The notes beneath the pieces were generated by a model. That model was not told where the DNA came from. It searched no databases and saw only the letters and a list, made by a program, of their open reading frames with translations. From Hanleya hanleyi (lineage: Eukaryota > Mollusca > Polyplacophora > Lepidopleurida > Hanleyidae), in NCBI GenBank assembly GCA_036873755.1, contig JAVTVY010020371.1, positions 1-64,000 of the forward strand: a DNA stretch of 64,000 nt, written 5' to 3'. Numbering within the stretch: the stretch's first letter is position 1; every line of letters starts with the position of its first letter. Shown here piece by piece: positions 1 through 11,984 of the stretch. The position numbers were made by a program, and so were the translations under genes.

Positions 1-118
1 TTACTTTACTTCAGTCTCCCGAAACAGGTGTGATAAACAGGTGTGATAAACAGTTGTGATAAACAGGTGTGATAAACAGGTGTGATAAACATATCAAGGT
101 GTGATAAACGACTGAACA
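1..118. repeat. short minisatellite, ~13-bp unit
   Basis: Five to seven imperfect head-to-tail copies of a unit reading GTGTGATAAACAG, the later ones interrupted by ACATATCAAG. It probably begins before the window. No coding content is seen from here to 806; 600-806 is the left half of a dispersed repeat split by the element at 807. Confidence 0.75.
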
Positions 119-599
119 TATCAAGATGTAATATACGACTAACATATCAAGAACCTTTCAAGCCTTTCAAGTCTGGGATGACATTTAGCCTTAGTAACTG
201 CGCGAGGAAGAGGGAGATCGATGCATTTGTCAACGGTGTTTCAACACTGATGGTACTTTGACGAGACAATGTAGTTACAAGGAAGAAAACTCGGTAAAAG
301 GTAACCCAGCAGGCGTAATTTTATTCTATTCTAGATCTTTCACTTCACATATAGTCGTGAAACCTGATGACGTTGATTTTTTCTTTCAATCACATGACGC
401 ATTGTGCATCCCATCTGCGCTAACTCTCCACAGAGATAAGTCGTCAGACACGTACGAATGTGTGGAATGCCAACTGACAGACTGAAGGGAATCAAAAGAA
501 CTACATAGAGATCGAACATCGCAAACACGACATCAATTTAACTGCAAGATTGCTGGACTAGCACAGCTGGACCGTGAGACAACAACATTGTCACAGCCG

Positions 600-806
600 A
601 CACATTGTCACATTTGGTGTCTTTCGCTTTTACTTTTACTGTATATTTTAAAGATGGCGGATTTAGGATTCATAGGTGAGATAAAAAGAGGTGGGAAAAT
701 TTTTATGATGTCTGGCGAATAAAAAGCAACCATATGACTTCACATGAAAGTCTCTGTAGGCACCTCACATTCTGACTAGAATACGGAAGATTCTAAGACG
801 TAGTCT
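600..806. repeat. left part of a dispersed repeat interrupted at 806/807
   Basis: Bases ~730-806 match 5460-5545 (shared order: CATATGACTTCACA, GCACCTCACAT, GACTAGAATA, ACGTAG). The sequence resumes at 5088 with CTTGGTACCTCA, which matches the unbroken copy at ~5546 (CTTGGTATCTCA). The copy at 5440-5640 therefore acts as an empty-site reference for the insertion 807-5087. Confidence 0.7.
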
Positions 807-1044
807 CCCTTACTGTCCAGAAGTGCCACACTTCATGTGAAATGTGCCTAGAAGTGCCTCTGAAGAATACACTGAAAAGGCACTTCAACAACAGAGAAAA
901 ATACTGGCACACTTCAGTTCTTCAGCAAACTTGGGGGACTTCAGGGACACTTCTGAGACTTAGTAATATTGTTCAGCATAATCTAAGGTACTCCTCAAAG
1001 ACACTACTTGGACTTTGTCAGTTTTATAGCATAACTTGGGGGAC

Positions 1045-1190
1045 TTGCCCTTGAAAAAATATCTTATAGGATCCTGAAAAAATCCTATAAGATTCTAAAA
1101 AATCCTATAAGATTCTGAAAAATCCTATAGGATTCTAAATAATCCTATAAAATTCTGGAAAATCATATAAGATTCAATCCAATAGGATTT
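1045..1190. repeat. ~20-bp tandem repeat
   Basis: About six degenerate copies of AATCCTATAAGATTCTGAAA, A+T rich, inside the 807-5087 element. Confidence 0.7.
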
Positions 1191-1259
1191 CTAGATTATT
1201 GGAATTTTCCCACAAACTGTTACAGTAACATAACATTATAACATTACATAACATTATTG

Positions 1260-2132
1260 GCCCCGTGAGGCTCCCGGGGATTGACCTGGGGTGTCGTTGT
1301 GCACACACCAGATCGTGGTGAGAATACGTCTTAGCTCCTCAGACAGCTTATCGTAAGAAGCGACTAACTGGGGCACCCGTGGCGATCCCGGGTGTGAAAA
1401 GGAATAGGACCTCACCCGTGGGGTATCGGGTGTTAACCCTATCTGGCCTGGGCTTTTTGGGACCTGTCCAGGCCTGTGGGGGAGGGGGCCTAAATGCCCC
1501 CCCCCGTAATTATTTTCCTTACCCCTTGAACTAGGGGACTGAAACTATACCCTTGTGTCAAGCTCTACCAGAAAATGTAAAAAAAATTCAAGATGACCAC
1601 TTTGATGACGTCATAGCGACGTCATTTTCAAAAACGGCATTTTTGGTCGATTTTTCGGTCTGATTTTCCGAATTTTTTATTTTTGCAATTTCTCCGCAAA
1701 AACTGCATGGTAAATTTGTAAATATTATTGTGATGTGAAATAAAATAGTTTTTGCCCACTTCACATCGCGGAAAGTCAGAAATTTTGAAGAAATATGACA
1801 AAAACATCACTTTTCTGGTGGGCGCCATCTTGAATTGACCCATGATCCTCTGCTCGGGGGGTTATGCAAGTAGGCTCAAAATAAACCCAATAAGATAAAC
1901 TATAAAGTCAAGGAGTTTCAGCTCTCCAATTTTTGTCGTACCCGAGATAGCGCAGAAAGTTTGGTAGGGGGACCATTAACCCCCCCTCTTCCCCCCTCCC
2001 CCCGGCCAGGTAGGGTTAAAAGGAATAGGACCATACCCGTGTGGTTTCCGGGTTTGAAAAGGAATAGGAACCAACGTCGTGATATGACTGAAATATTGTT
2101 GAAAGCGACGTTAAGTCATATTCACTCTCACC
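1260..2132 (+). mobile_element. SINE with 13-bp target-site duplication, interrupted by a MITE
   Basis: CATAACATTATTG occurs immediately before (1247-1259) and after (2133-2145) the element. The 3' part (about 2060-2130) reads CGTGATATGACTGAAATATT followed by a GCGACGTTAAG stretch, resembling the conserved tail domain described for molluscan SINEs (often called Nin-DC; from memory, not searched). The middle holds a direct repeat around AAAAGGAATAGGACC. Removing the TTAA-flanked insert at 1433-2019 leaves a body of about 290 bp. I could not assign the 5' head to a particular tRNA or 5S source. Confidence 0.75.
1433..2019 (+). mobile_element. TTAA-flanked MITE, copy A (piggyBac-type target)
   Basis: TTAA lies at both outer ends, followed inward by inverted termini: TTAACCCTATCTGGCC at the left and, in reverse complement, TTAACCCTACCTGGCC at the right. 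Excising it with one TTAA restores the SINE sequence GGGTGTTAAAAGGAATAGG. It has no transposase frame. A second copy in opposite orientation is at 11396-11949 and a decayed relative is at about 10015-10370. A TTAA target is characteristic of piggyBac elements (also Kolobok), so the superfamily call is inference. Confidence 0.8.
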
Positions 2133-2820
2133 CATAACATTATTGTAGTTATAGAACTACATGTATACAAGTTTCAATGATTTTAATTAGCTTAAAGTTG
2201 ACTGATTTGATTTGACTCAGTGACATCCAATCTCATTTCCATGAAACCACTAAACATCAGATTTGTACTTCACAGTTCAAAATAGCTGCAACTGTGTAAA
2301 ATATTCACATGTGGTTACTGACATATTACTCAGAACTGTGAACACTTTTTGGATCTTTGACAGAGATCTGTACCATGGGTTTCCATTTAAATAAAATAAA
2401 TATATTAATAATATCAGTCTCTCACATATTAGTGTTATCAAAATAGTATCATATTAGATAAGAAATCTTGTTGAATTGAGATTTTATAATCAGTCCAAAT
2501 CCATGATTTTATAATAAAATTGGACAAAATGGGAAGATATTTTTTAAAGAATCAGTTCTAACATAATGTCAGCAACAAAAAATGTCCATTAAAGAATACT
2601 TTCTATTATCCTCTTCATTATTATCAATTGTTTAAATATAATATATATATAATTTCTGCTTCTGATAGACTTTTTCCTCTTAAATGTCTCATCAAAATGG
2701 GTGGAGTTATCTGCCCTTGAAAATTTAATTGACCATCGGGGGCGCCACCATCAACAACAACAAAAATGACTGACCTCAAGTGCCAAAATCAGGTGGATTT
2801 GTTCATGTTAAGCTAGAAGT

Positions 2821-4610
2821 ATGGAGGTTTGCAGAACTGCATTGCAAATGGTGATGAGTGCAGCTAGTGATATGGTAAGTAAATTATAAATATAACTATA
2901 ATTCTTCTTTTTTCATAACTTAATAAGCAAAGAACTGAGCTGAACAGTGGGAGACCCACTATGAGTATCAACTATTATTATCAACAAGTTTCCCTTGACA
3001 TACTTGGCATATTAAAAAAATGATATTGGCCTCAATAAATATTGCTATATGGACTGGATGTAATAATGTACTTCACCTTATAATTGCAGTCAAATTTAAA
3101 GGGTCATATAGCATGGCTTTCACAAAGAAATATCCATATCTCTGTCTCAATATCACTTTCAGATCTACCCAGGTTCATCAAGGCAGTGTGGATTGTCATG
3201 ATTGTCATGATTGTGTGAATTGTCAGCTTGGAAACCCCAGGCTTGGGAACCTCATATGAAGATTGGCTTGCACCCCTGGAGGAAATCCCCTGAGGGTGAG
3301 ATATTTTTATCACAAAACTGCTTGTATACTTCCTGTTCATGCCAAAACAGGGGGATTTAACTGGTTGGGGGGATGGTAGCTCTAAATAAATTATCTTGAT
3401 TTATTGATTTATAAAATTTATTGATTTTTGTTCCTTCCAGAAGATTAGAGAATATTTCCATACCAATTTTTTTACAAAATGGTAAAGAAATATGTTTTAA
3501 AATATATTGATAATAAAATGTTAGCATAACCTATTTTTAGCTGTAATCAGAAAAAGTATAATCAACCATGATTAGACTTTCAATCATTATAACAGGCTAT
3601 ATTTTCCTTGTCTATTGATTGCACTATTCATATACCAAAGCTAAGGATCTTCACACACTTTAATTGTACATTTCTACCCACATCTTGAGAAATGAGAACA
3701 TTTCATTTCATTTCAAAAATTTAAGAATACAATTTATAGTTAATAATCATTTATTTGTTATTTGAAAACATGCATGGAGATTTAGTTGAACCAGAAATTA
3801 ACAAAGAAAATTACAAAAATTCACATGATTGTTTCACTTCAATTCTAATGGTTTCTTACATTGTATACTTTAATATTCCAGAATACAGGTGCTACAAGGA
3901 ACTCGGCTCACTTCAAGCAGCCACTCGACTGACAGGAACTTTAATTTGCACACCTAGGTATGGTTGATGTGTGGTTGATATCTTCATTGTGTATATTGGT
4001 TAGAACGTCACACAAACTGTTTATCTCCCTTGTTGTATATCATGGAGTACTAAAGAACGGATAATAGACATCTTTATCAATCTTTTGTAAATCGCACGGA
4101 TGTGTTTCATTCTTTACCCTTTATGGTAGTCAACCTATTCAATCATCCTGAGTGTATTAAAAAAAAAGAACTGGATTGCATGTCATACGGAACCATATAT
4201 ACAACTGATCAGGTTTAAATTATATGCATGTATTTCTCGCAACAGGCCAAGAAGTCCACAATCCAGACTGGTGGGCTTCAGCAAAGGTTGGATTACATCC
4301 AAGTGGACATCAGGGCAACTAAAGCAAACTATCCTTCAAAAGATCTGCTGCTTCAAGTTCAAGTTGGATAAGAAGACTGTCACCCTTGAATAATAATAAT
4401 ACTAATACTGTAATAAATTCTTATACCAAAGACTATGTAAATACATACATAGTACTGTGCTGTATGTTGTCTCAAGGATTTGTGCTAGCGGTTATATAAA
4501 CTACACGTTTCTTGTTAAGAACCACAAGGTTTATTGTAAATATTTTATGATGTACTGTTTTGTCTCACTCCCAGTGCTTTCTCTAAATAAAACGTTCTGT
4601 GCTCAAATAT
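2821..4610 (+). other. possible short spliced transcript inside the 807-5087 element (weak)
   Basis: A strong donor GTAAGT at 2875, an acceptor before 3882, a donor at 3958, an acceptor before 4246 and an AATAAA at 4586-4591 line up as a three-exon transcript (about 2821-2874, 3882-3957, 4246-4610). The ATG-led frame of the first block meets a stop in the second. An alternative unspliced start at 3755 reads through the 3957/4246 junction as a 116-residue frame ending at the TAA at 4391-4393. That product matches nothing I know. It could be a noncoding transcript, a transposon relic or chance splice-like signals. Confidence 0.25.
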
Positions 4611-5087
4611 ATATTTGTGTCTTCTTTTCCGGGAAAGTAAAAATCTCGTGGCTACATACCTTTCATTACACAAATTTGCTATGATACTAATAAGGTACTT
4701 CAAGAGCACTTCAGAAGTGCATATGAACGGTATCCTTCTGTAGAAGAGTGGATGAAGTGCCTTGCCATATAAGGACATTGAAGTGCCTCATATATTCTAA
4801 TTAGGTACTTCAAGAGCACTTTAGAAGTGCCTTTGAATGTTACCCTTCTGTGGAAGGGTGGATGAAGTACCTTTACAGTACCTTATTAATTTGAGGCACT
4901 CATCAAAAGTACTTCCAAGTGACTTCATTGTGACTTCAATGTCCTTATATGACATTGCCACAAAACAATACCCACACTGCAAGCACACTTCTGACTCTGA
5001 GCGTTGCACTTCCAGGTTAAAATATGGCCACACTTTAAAGTTACTTCAAAGTTAGCCTACTTCAAAGACACTTCTGGACAGTAAGGG

Positions 5088-5640
5088 CTTGGTACCTCAC
5101 CCGAGCTTTTAATGCAGATGTTGTGGACACTATGAAGTAACCACACACCGGCCCTCAACACCGACGTTAGCGGAATTAGATATGCTAGCTCGGGAGCTAT
5201 ATGATAGATCATTAACTCATCTGTTATGATAAACATGATAAGTGCAAGAGTATCGAGAAGAACTAACCCGTAATGCGTCGTGCGGAAAATTTCTCACTAA
5301 GGCAATAAACCTACGTGACGGTGTATTTGTCAAATGACATGTACAGAAGGCGAGTCTCGGGGACTATCAGTCTACCAGCAGAATCCTACCACATACGGAA
5401 AATAAATTGGTGAGATATGTATATGAGGTAAGAAAACTTGACGATGACTGACGGCTAAAATTAAAACAAGCACATGACTTCACAGGAAAGCTCTCGGCAC
5501 CTCACATCCAGACTAGAATAGCCCTACGGAGGATTCATACGTAGCCTTGGTATCTCAGCCGTTTAAGAGGAATTAGATACGGGAGCTATTATGATAGATC
5601 GGCTCAAATAAGTAACTCATCTGATGTTAATGGATGAGCA
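5088..5640. repeat. right half of the split dispersed repeat plus a second, unsplit copy
   Basis: 5088-5230 continues the repeat broken at 806 (GGAATTAGATAT, GGGAGCTAT, TGATAGATC, TAACTCATCTG). The same ordered motifs occur at 5546-5630 in the unsplit copy. From 5640 to 5815 I see nothing recognisable. Confidence 0.65.
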
Positions 5641-5815
5641 TCCATTTCCATTTTTCAGCGCAGTGATGTCATCAGGTTCACAGTCTATTGACTCGGGTGT
5701 AATTTAACAGCAATAATCTAACAGAATATAAGCAATCACTTTGTCCATTTTGAACCTCTGAAACTCCATGTTATACTTGTCATAAAGTCACGAGAAAATT
5801 ATTTAACACACACGA

Positions 5816-6481
5816 CAACGGTGGCTTATTGGTGCCACATTATAACACGTCTAATTTTCTATGCGAAACGTCGTATTATCTGTATCTTTTCGAAATTCTC
5901 ATCAACTGATCTTCATATATCTTGAAAGTCCACGGCAAATCGACGAGAACCGACTTACTGTAAGGATACCTTTTTCAGTTTGGAAAGGGTAATCACACAG
6001 AAAATGCAGAATGAATCACAATGAAAATTAGAAAAATACTCGAAAAATGCGGAATCACAATGAAAATCATTTTCTCCGCGGTGGAAACCTTTTCTCCGCG
6101 GTGGAAATATTTTCTCCGCGGTGGAAATAATTTTCTCCGCGGTGGAAATACACATGACTTTCCTAAGCCTCGCTTTCAAATATCCACCATTTTGTTTACC
6201 GACAAGAAAAGTGCTAGGCTCAGGAAAGTCACGTGTATTTCGACCGGGGAGAAAATGTTTCCACCGCAGAGAAAATGTTTCCCCCTCGGAGAAAATATTT
6301 CAACCGAGGAGAAAATGATTTTCATTGTGATTCCGCATTTTTCATGTGATTTTCTAATTTTAATTGTGATTCATTCTGCATTTTCTGTGTGATTACCCTT
6401 CCCAAGCCGAAAACGGTACAGATAATACGACGTTTCATATAGAAAATTAGACGTTTTATAATATGACCAATAAGCCACCAT
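5816..6481. repeat. ~660-bp foldback palindrome with internal CTCCGCGGTGGAAA repeats
   Basis: The left arm (GTGGCTTATTGG, ACGTCTAATTTTCTAT, CGTCGTATTATCTGTA, then AATGCAGAATGAATCACAAT) recurs in reverse complement in the right arm (about 6340-6481). Both arms carry four short tandem units: TTTTCTCCGCGGTGGAAA on the left and GAGAAAATGTTTCCACCGC types on the right. The unpaired centre is about 6165-6235. It looks like a foldback/MITE element and lies ~0.5 kb upstream of the candidate first exon of the transporter gene. Confidence 0.8.
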
Positions 6482-6949
6482 ACTAATATAATAGGAAGAA
6501 TATAATATAAAAAGGCTCATGAATATGTATACAAGTGAGCTGTATATATAGATAATCGAGATTCAGACACGGTACGTGATATATCGACACTGAGAATGAT
6601 TATTCATGATTCCGAAACATTAACCCCAGTTTAAGTCTGTATTTTATCCAAAACACATGTCTTCAACAGTTACATGCAGCATCCGGTGCTTTTTTTTTGG
6701 TACTTTTACAATTTGTATTCCGAATCTACTTTATACCTTGTGTAACTTTTTATTTTCTTTGTTCTTCTTCATTTTAATATATGATTCCTAGTTTTGTGAA
6801 TTCAGGGAAAAGTTATAACGAGTTCATAATATTATGGTCCATGTTTTCTCATCCTTGTACCGTACCCTGCCAATCTCTGGTGTTTGTACAATAAACTTAC
6901 CTCTTATCTTATGTTAATATGATAGTCACGACATTCAGAACGGTTTACG

Positions 6950-7087
6950 GCCTGTAAGCAGCCAGCCGTCTGGCCTCATTCATCCCACTTGCACAGTCAG
7001 TCGGCCGTAGTCGGTGAGACTGCCCGTCTATTTGAGACTGGATTTTCTCATAAATTTGTCTCTTTCCTGGTGTTGAATTCCAAAACA
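6950..7087 (+). promoter_or_regulatory. candidate 5' UTR exon / transcription start region of slc44a1-like gene
   Basis: A locally G+C-richer, non-repetitive stretch ends in AACAG followed by the donor GTATGT at 7088. The next usable acceptor is ATTTTCAG at 13701-13708, just before the translation start at 13718. This arrangement (noncoding exon, intron of about 6.6 kb, exon with the ATG) is inferred; no TATA box is evident and the true start site is not determined. Confidence 0.35.
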
Positions 7088-10010
7088 GGTATGTATATTG
7101 TGTGCCTTGACTATCTGGTGCTAGTGTTGTGTGAATGGCACGTTGAAATTGTGCAAAACACGGCGACTATAAGCCGATGAGGAGAGTTTGCTATCACAAG
7201 GTGTCGGCGATGTTTAGCCTGGTACGGGCACTCGGTACGGTACAGCCTGCTGTGAGTGGGTGAAGTCAGGCGGCCAGTCTGGCGAATCTCACACTGTGGC
7301 TGCTGGTGTGATGCTCAGTGGAGCACGGAAAATGGGCAGACTGTCTCCATCAGATTGGGCTATGTTAGATATTTACAAGGAGGTGAGATTGTAGGATATT
7401 TCTGTTTGCCTGATGTGTGCCAATTGAAATCATTCCAACACCCCAAAACAACCTGTGCACGGCGTACCATCATCATTTCAGTGCTGTGTTGCTGCCTTTG
7501 CAACGGCATGCTTTCCAGGGATGCCACGAGATGAGCTGACACGGATAGTGCAGGTCTACATTCAGATTACAAAGCATTGCTTGTCATGTTTTGGAGAAAT
7601 TTTAACTGGTTATTCTGATCTAAATGCTGTTTGTTCCTTGGTAAAACGCTTGGTGTGACAAATGGTGTACTATTGAGTTTAGGCCTGGCTTTCTGAACAG
7701 ATTTTCTTGATCTAACTTTGTGGGAATCCACAGGAATCCAAAGCTACCGCCTACCGGTATCATTTCTATACAGATTGCTAAAATTATTTTGTGAGAAAAG
7801 CAATGCCTGAAATTAGTGTGACAGTAATGGATCATCGAGAGTAGAGGATCAACAACAGTACTTAACGTATTATTGACAGTGGTTCGACAGTAGCGGATCA
7901 CTTGATTACTTAATAAAGGATTTGTCCATAGTTGAACCATTGTATTTATACATGTTCCTCGGTGTTCTGAAGCGTCAAGTTATTTTGAATTGCCTGAACA
8001 TTTTTTTTCTCAAACTTACAGCCTCCATAGCACTCCCAGTACTGTAGGCCACCAAGCATTGGCACTTTTGTAAACAAGACTTTTTCTTTGCTGTGGTATG
8101 TAGACAATATTAGTTGTTGACTGTTGTGATATTAATATTTATAATATTGTAACGTTAAGAACTTACGGATTATCCAATGAAAGATTTTATCATTTGGACT
8201 ACCAGTATTACCGGTACTGAAACTATCGTTGCTGTTGATTGATATTCGGTGGTAAACGTGGTGGTAATGCCACTTTCCAAAAAAAATGAGACCAACTGGG
8301 CCTGGGAACTAGCAGCACAGCCAGACTGCTTTATGTAATAAATGTTCTATTACTGTCGCACTTAAACTCTATGGATTGAAATATAAATGGTAACAGAATG
8401 TTATTTTAATGAAACAATTTTCTGCACCTGATAGAATTTACTGATGAAACAATAAATTTTAATGAAACTATTTTTCTACAAAAAAGAAGAAAAAAAACCT
8501 GCCAATGAAACAATACTACAGAACTTTGCAAATGAGTTCTCTAAACAGGATGATAAATGCTAGCAGTGAAATGATAATACATGTAGGCCTACAGTGCGAG
8601 AACATGAGACGTATATATTGGAACCTCAGTGCTTAAATTGATGATGAAAAAATAGACTAAATGGTTTTTAAGAAGTCTCCAAGATGGGGAGGAGAAATCC
8701 AGGTATTTCGCCACGGTGGCCAGTAAATTACCGGTACTCAATGTGGTTAATCACCAACATGTAACTCATAAATAAATTATATGGTACTTTAGCAGGCATT
8801 GTGATACATTGTATATAGGCCTGAATGACTCCCTATTAGTGGCATAAAATATGAAAATGATAGGGAGAAGGAGTGTTCATAGACCTATATAAGCTTATAC
8901 ACCTGGGTAATCAAGAGGTGTTCATGTATATTAACTCCTAAATGTTGAACAGGTTAACTGGAGAAGTCCCTCACCTGTCGGACAGGTCTGCATATTCACA
9001 AACACAGGTAATCATGACCACTGAGGTGTGACAGGAGATGTACATGCAGTACTAGTCCTCCACAAACCTTGATAACCGGTATATCATGACTGTGGCCTAT
9101 GTGATAACCGGTATATCATGACTGTGGCCTATGTGCTATTACTTTGTACATTATGGTTTACAGGTACTGATACTATATAGTGAACTGTTTTGTTCGACAA
9201 TTGCTTAAGGTCGTGCTAACCTTGGCCTCCATTTTGACGTTTTAAAAAATGTGTGGTGTTGAAAAAGTTACGTGCAAGTTTATCCATTTGAATACATTTG
9301 TGTGGTACATGTATGTAATGTTATTTATGGATAATATACTATACATGTACATGTATGTGTAACCGGTCCCTGAGAATAGATGTACATGTGTTGTATCCAC
9401 ACAAATTTGAAGAAGGGGGTTAGATACGTTGTATACTTGCGAAGATTTACAAAACTATAATATTACAGCAGATATACATGTATACACCAGCACACATGGC
9501 ACATGTATGCACTTCCTGCAATTTGCCCTGGCTTGCTCGGTCTTGATCTATAGATACTGCCAGAGGACCATCTATTGAAATGGGATTGAAATTGATAAAG
9601 CTGTCAAAGCAGATGTTATTTTGACATTGTGAAAATGTGGAAATTGCTTAGCATAATGGCAAAACCTGTGACGCATTTCAGAAATTGAGATTGATTGTTC
9701 AGCAGCCTTGATATCATACCTCTCTATCATGTAAGTGCACCGTAACTCTAGAATACACTAGACATGCTAAATGTGTCTTTTTGAAATATGTTAATTACAC
9801 TACAGTACTCAATTTTATGTTCATCTATACACAAGGTAGACTAGGCATGCTAAGAAAATAGTTCACATCCACTTACCAACATGGCCTGGGGGCTTCAGAT
9901 GTTTTGTTATAAAGTGGTAGGCCTATCCCTTTGGTCAGTATGGTAAGCCTACTTTTTTGATCAGGTTTTTGTTACAGTGAACACCACTTCAGCAGGGGGC
10001 TAGAACTTCC
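7088..10010. other. intronic or upstream sequence without recognisable genes
   Basis: Short reading frames here show no family resemblance. A 32-bp direct duplication (GATAACCGGTATATCATGAC followed by TGTGGCCTATGT) occurs twice at about 9069-9135. TACATGTA motifs are dense around 9300-9360. Confidence 0.5.
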
Positions 10011-10014
10011 TACA

Positions 10015-10370
10015 CTACATGTATCCTTGTATCAAGCTCTACCAGAAAATGTGAAAAATCCATGATGCTTAAATGTTGAGTGGTTCCAATTGATTGCACT
10101 CCTATACGGAGGTGCTCCTATATAGAGGAGGGATTTACCTACTGAACTGAACTGAACTGATGGCCACTTTGAACAGTAACTGAAACACTATTGTTAATTT
10201 TGATTATCTGCATGTGTTTTCTGTAAAAACTTCAGTAGAGAATAATTATGACATAAAATAGTTTAGGGGAAAGGGCAGGAATTCTGAAGGAAAACAATGA
10301 AAATGCAACTGTTCAGTCACACCACTTGGTCGCCATTTTGTATTTACCCATGATTGACATGCTGCTGTAA
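10015..10370 (+). mobile_element. decayed relative of the TTAA MITE family
   Basis: Ordered matches to copy A: TCAAGCTCTACCAGAAAATG, then GATGGCCACTTTGA, AAATAGTTT, CGCCATTTTG and ACCCATGAT. An extra segment (about 10068-10160, ending in GAACTGAACTGAACTGA) interrupts it. The termini are no longer clear. Confidence 0.55.
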
Positions 10371-11395
10371 GTATTGCACCATTGGTGTCAAACAAGTAAC
10401 TACTATGTGTCATCATCATGATGAGATTTGTAGAATGTAGACTAGGTGTTTTTATACATGTACTTGAACAAGTACTGTACATTATCATGTGTTGGTATCT
10501 GAACACGTGTTGAACATGAACATGTCAGCTATTTCACGCTTGATGACTATACTAATTACTTAATTACTGTGATTATGGTTTAAGGTATGTAAAATTACAC
10601 ATGTTACATGGACTTACATAGCCTAGTCCACCTGATGTATTCTGTGAGGGACTTATTGTACAGGTAATTAGAGGGGAGGCTCTAATGGGCCAATCCACCC
10701 ATTTATTGATCTATCCCAGACCATCAACGCTGAGGCCTCGATCTTTGCCTTGTGGAGTTACGCATTCCGCATGGAGTTGCGCGTTCTGTGTTACAGCATT
10801 GATCTGTCATTCAGTCAAGTAACCTGCACAAGTTAACCAGCATTAGCCGATACATCTCTAGTACACAGATGTAGGCCAGTAAACTAGTAACTGTATGGAT
10901 TATTGGGCGACGCCAGGATTATTGTTTACACCTCGTTTGATGTGATCGTTATGCTGGTCCTATCCTCCATGGTGTGTCCATACACACACAGGCTCTGTAC
11001 AGCAGGATATAATAGTCAATTATAAGGGATGTTTGTCATGTTCCTCGTTCATTACACCCATCAATAACACGGGAACTCCATTTCCCAGATATATAATAAC
11101 TGGTCCCAAGCAGCACTATTGTATATCTCAGACATATATATACACAGACAGACTTTACAATGTGGTAGTGGCATCTTTATGAAATATTAAACAACTGTCA
11201 GAGCCTTTTATATTGCAATGAGATATTTACAGCCCATTGAAATGTGTAGACCGGCTGTGATAGTCCTACTGACTGTACATGATACATTTGCATAGTTTAA
11301 TAGTTATGAGATTCTCTGTGTGACTGTCACCTGTCCTAAGATATTTTAATTAGCTGTGACAACACCAATGCTCTACCATATCTACCGTATCTGAT
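10371..11395. other. intronic or upstream sequence, nothing recognised
   Basis: No exon, RNA gene or clear repeat was recognised in this stretch. Confidence 0.5.
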
Positions 11396-11949
11396 TTAAC
11401 CCTACCTGGCCTGGGGGCGAAATGGCCCCCTACCAAACTTTCTGCGCTATCTCCGGAACGACAAAAAATGGAGAGCGGAAACTTCTTGACTTTATAGTTT
11501 ATCTTATTGGGGTCATTTTGAGCCTTTTTGCATAACCCCCCTGAGCAGAGGATCATGGGTAAATTCAAGATGGCGACCACATGGGGTACCAGAAAAGTGA
11601 TGTTTTTGTCATATTTCTTCAAAATTTCTGCTTTTCCGCGACGAAAAGTGGGCCAAAACTATTTTATTTCGCATCACATTAATATTTACCAATTTATCAT
11701 GTAGTTTTTGCGGAGAAATTGCATAAATAAAAAATTGGGAAAATCCGACCGAAAAATTTACCAAAAAATGCCGTTTTTGAATTTTTTTTTACATTTTCTG
11801 GTGGATCTTGACCCAAGGGTATAGTGTGGTAAGTTTCAGCCCCATAGCTCAAGGGATAGAAAAAATAATTAAGGGGGGCCATTTCGTCCCCCCCCCCGTC
11901 CCCCCAGGCCAGGATACATCCCAAAAAAGCCCAGGCCAGACAGGATTAA
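11396..11949 (-). mobile_element. TTAA-flanked MITE, copy B (opposite orientation to copy A)
   Basis: It starts TTAACCCTACCTGGCCTGGG and ends in the inverted form (reverse complement TTAATCCTGTCTGGCCTGGG). Its interior is recognisably the reciprocal of 1433-2019: the 'misc. CTTGACTTTATAGTTTATCT' block, GATCATGGGTAAATTCAAGA and TTTTTGCGGAGAAATTGC all occur in reversed order relative to copy A. The host sequence around it (TACCGTATCTGAT before, CAGGTTGCTT after) is seen unbroken at 12077-12105, giving an empty-site comparison. Confidence 0.85.
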
Positions 11950-11984
11950 CAGGTTGCTTCAAAGACACAGCATTGACAGACGAC

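Larger units (their letters stand above)
807..5087. mobile_element. 4.28-kb DNA-transposon-like element with 19-bp terminal inverted repeats
   Basis: The left end reads CCCTTACTGTCCAGAAGTG and the right end (5069-5087) is its exact reverse complement. Just inside both ends are repeated AGAAGTGCC/GGCACTTC motifs, a subterminal repeat typical of cut-and-paste elements. The flanks join into the sequence seen uninterrupted at 5540-5560, with only about 2 bp (CT) duplicated. No transposase reading frame is visible, so the element looks non-autonomous. It contains a SINE, a MITE, a 20-bp tandem repeat and a possible short spliced transcript. I cannot assign a superfamily. Confidence 0.75.

Noticed and set aside
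7256..7534. 92-codon frame near the candidate promoter as the first coding exon
   Set aside because: No resemblance to CTL proteins and it does not join in phase; the CTL1-like Cys-rich start at 13718 fits better.
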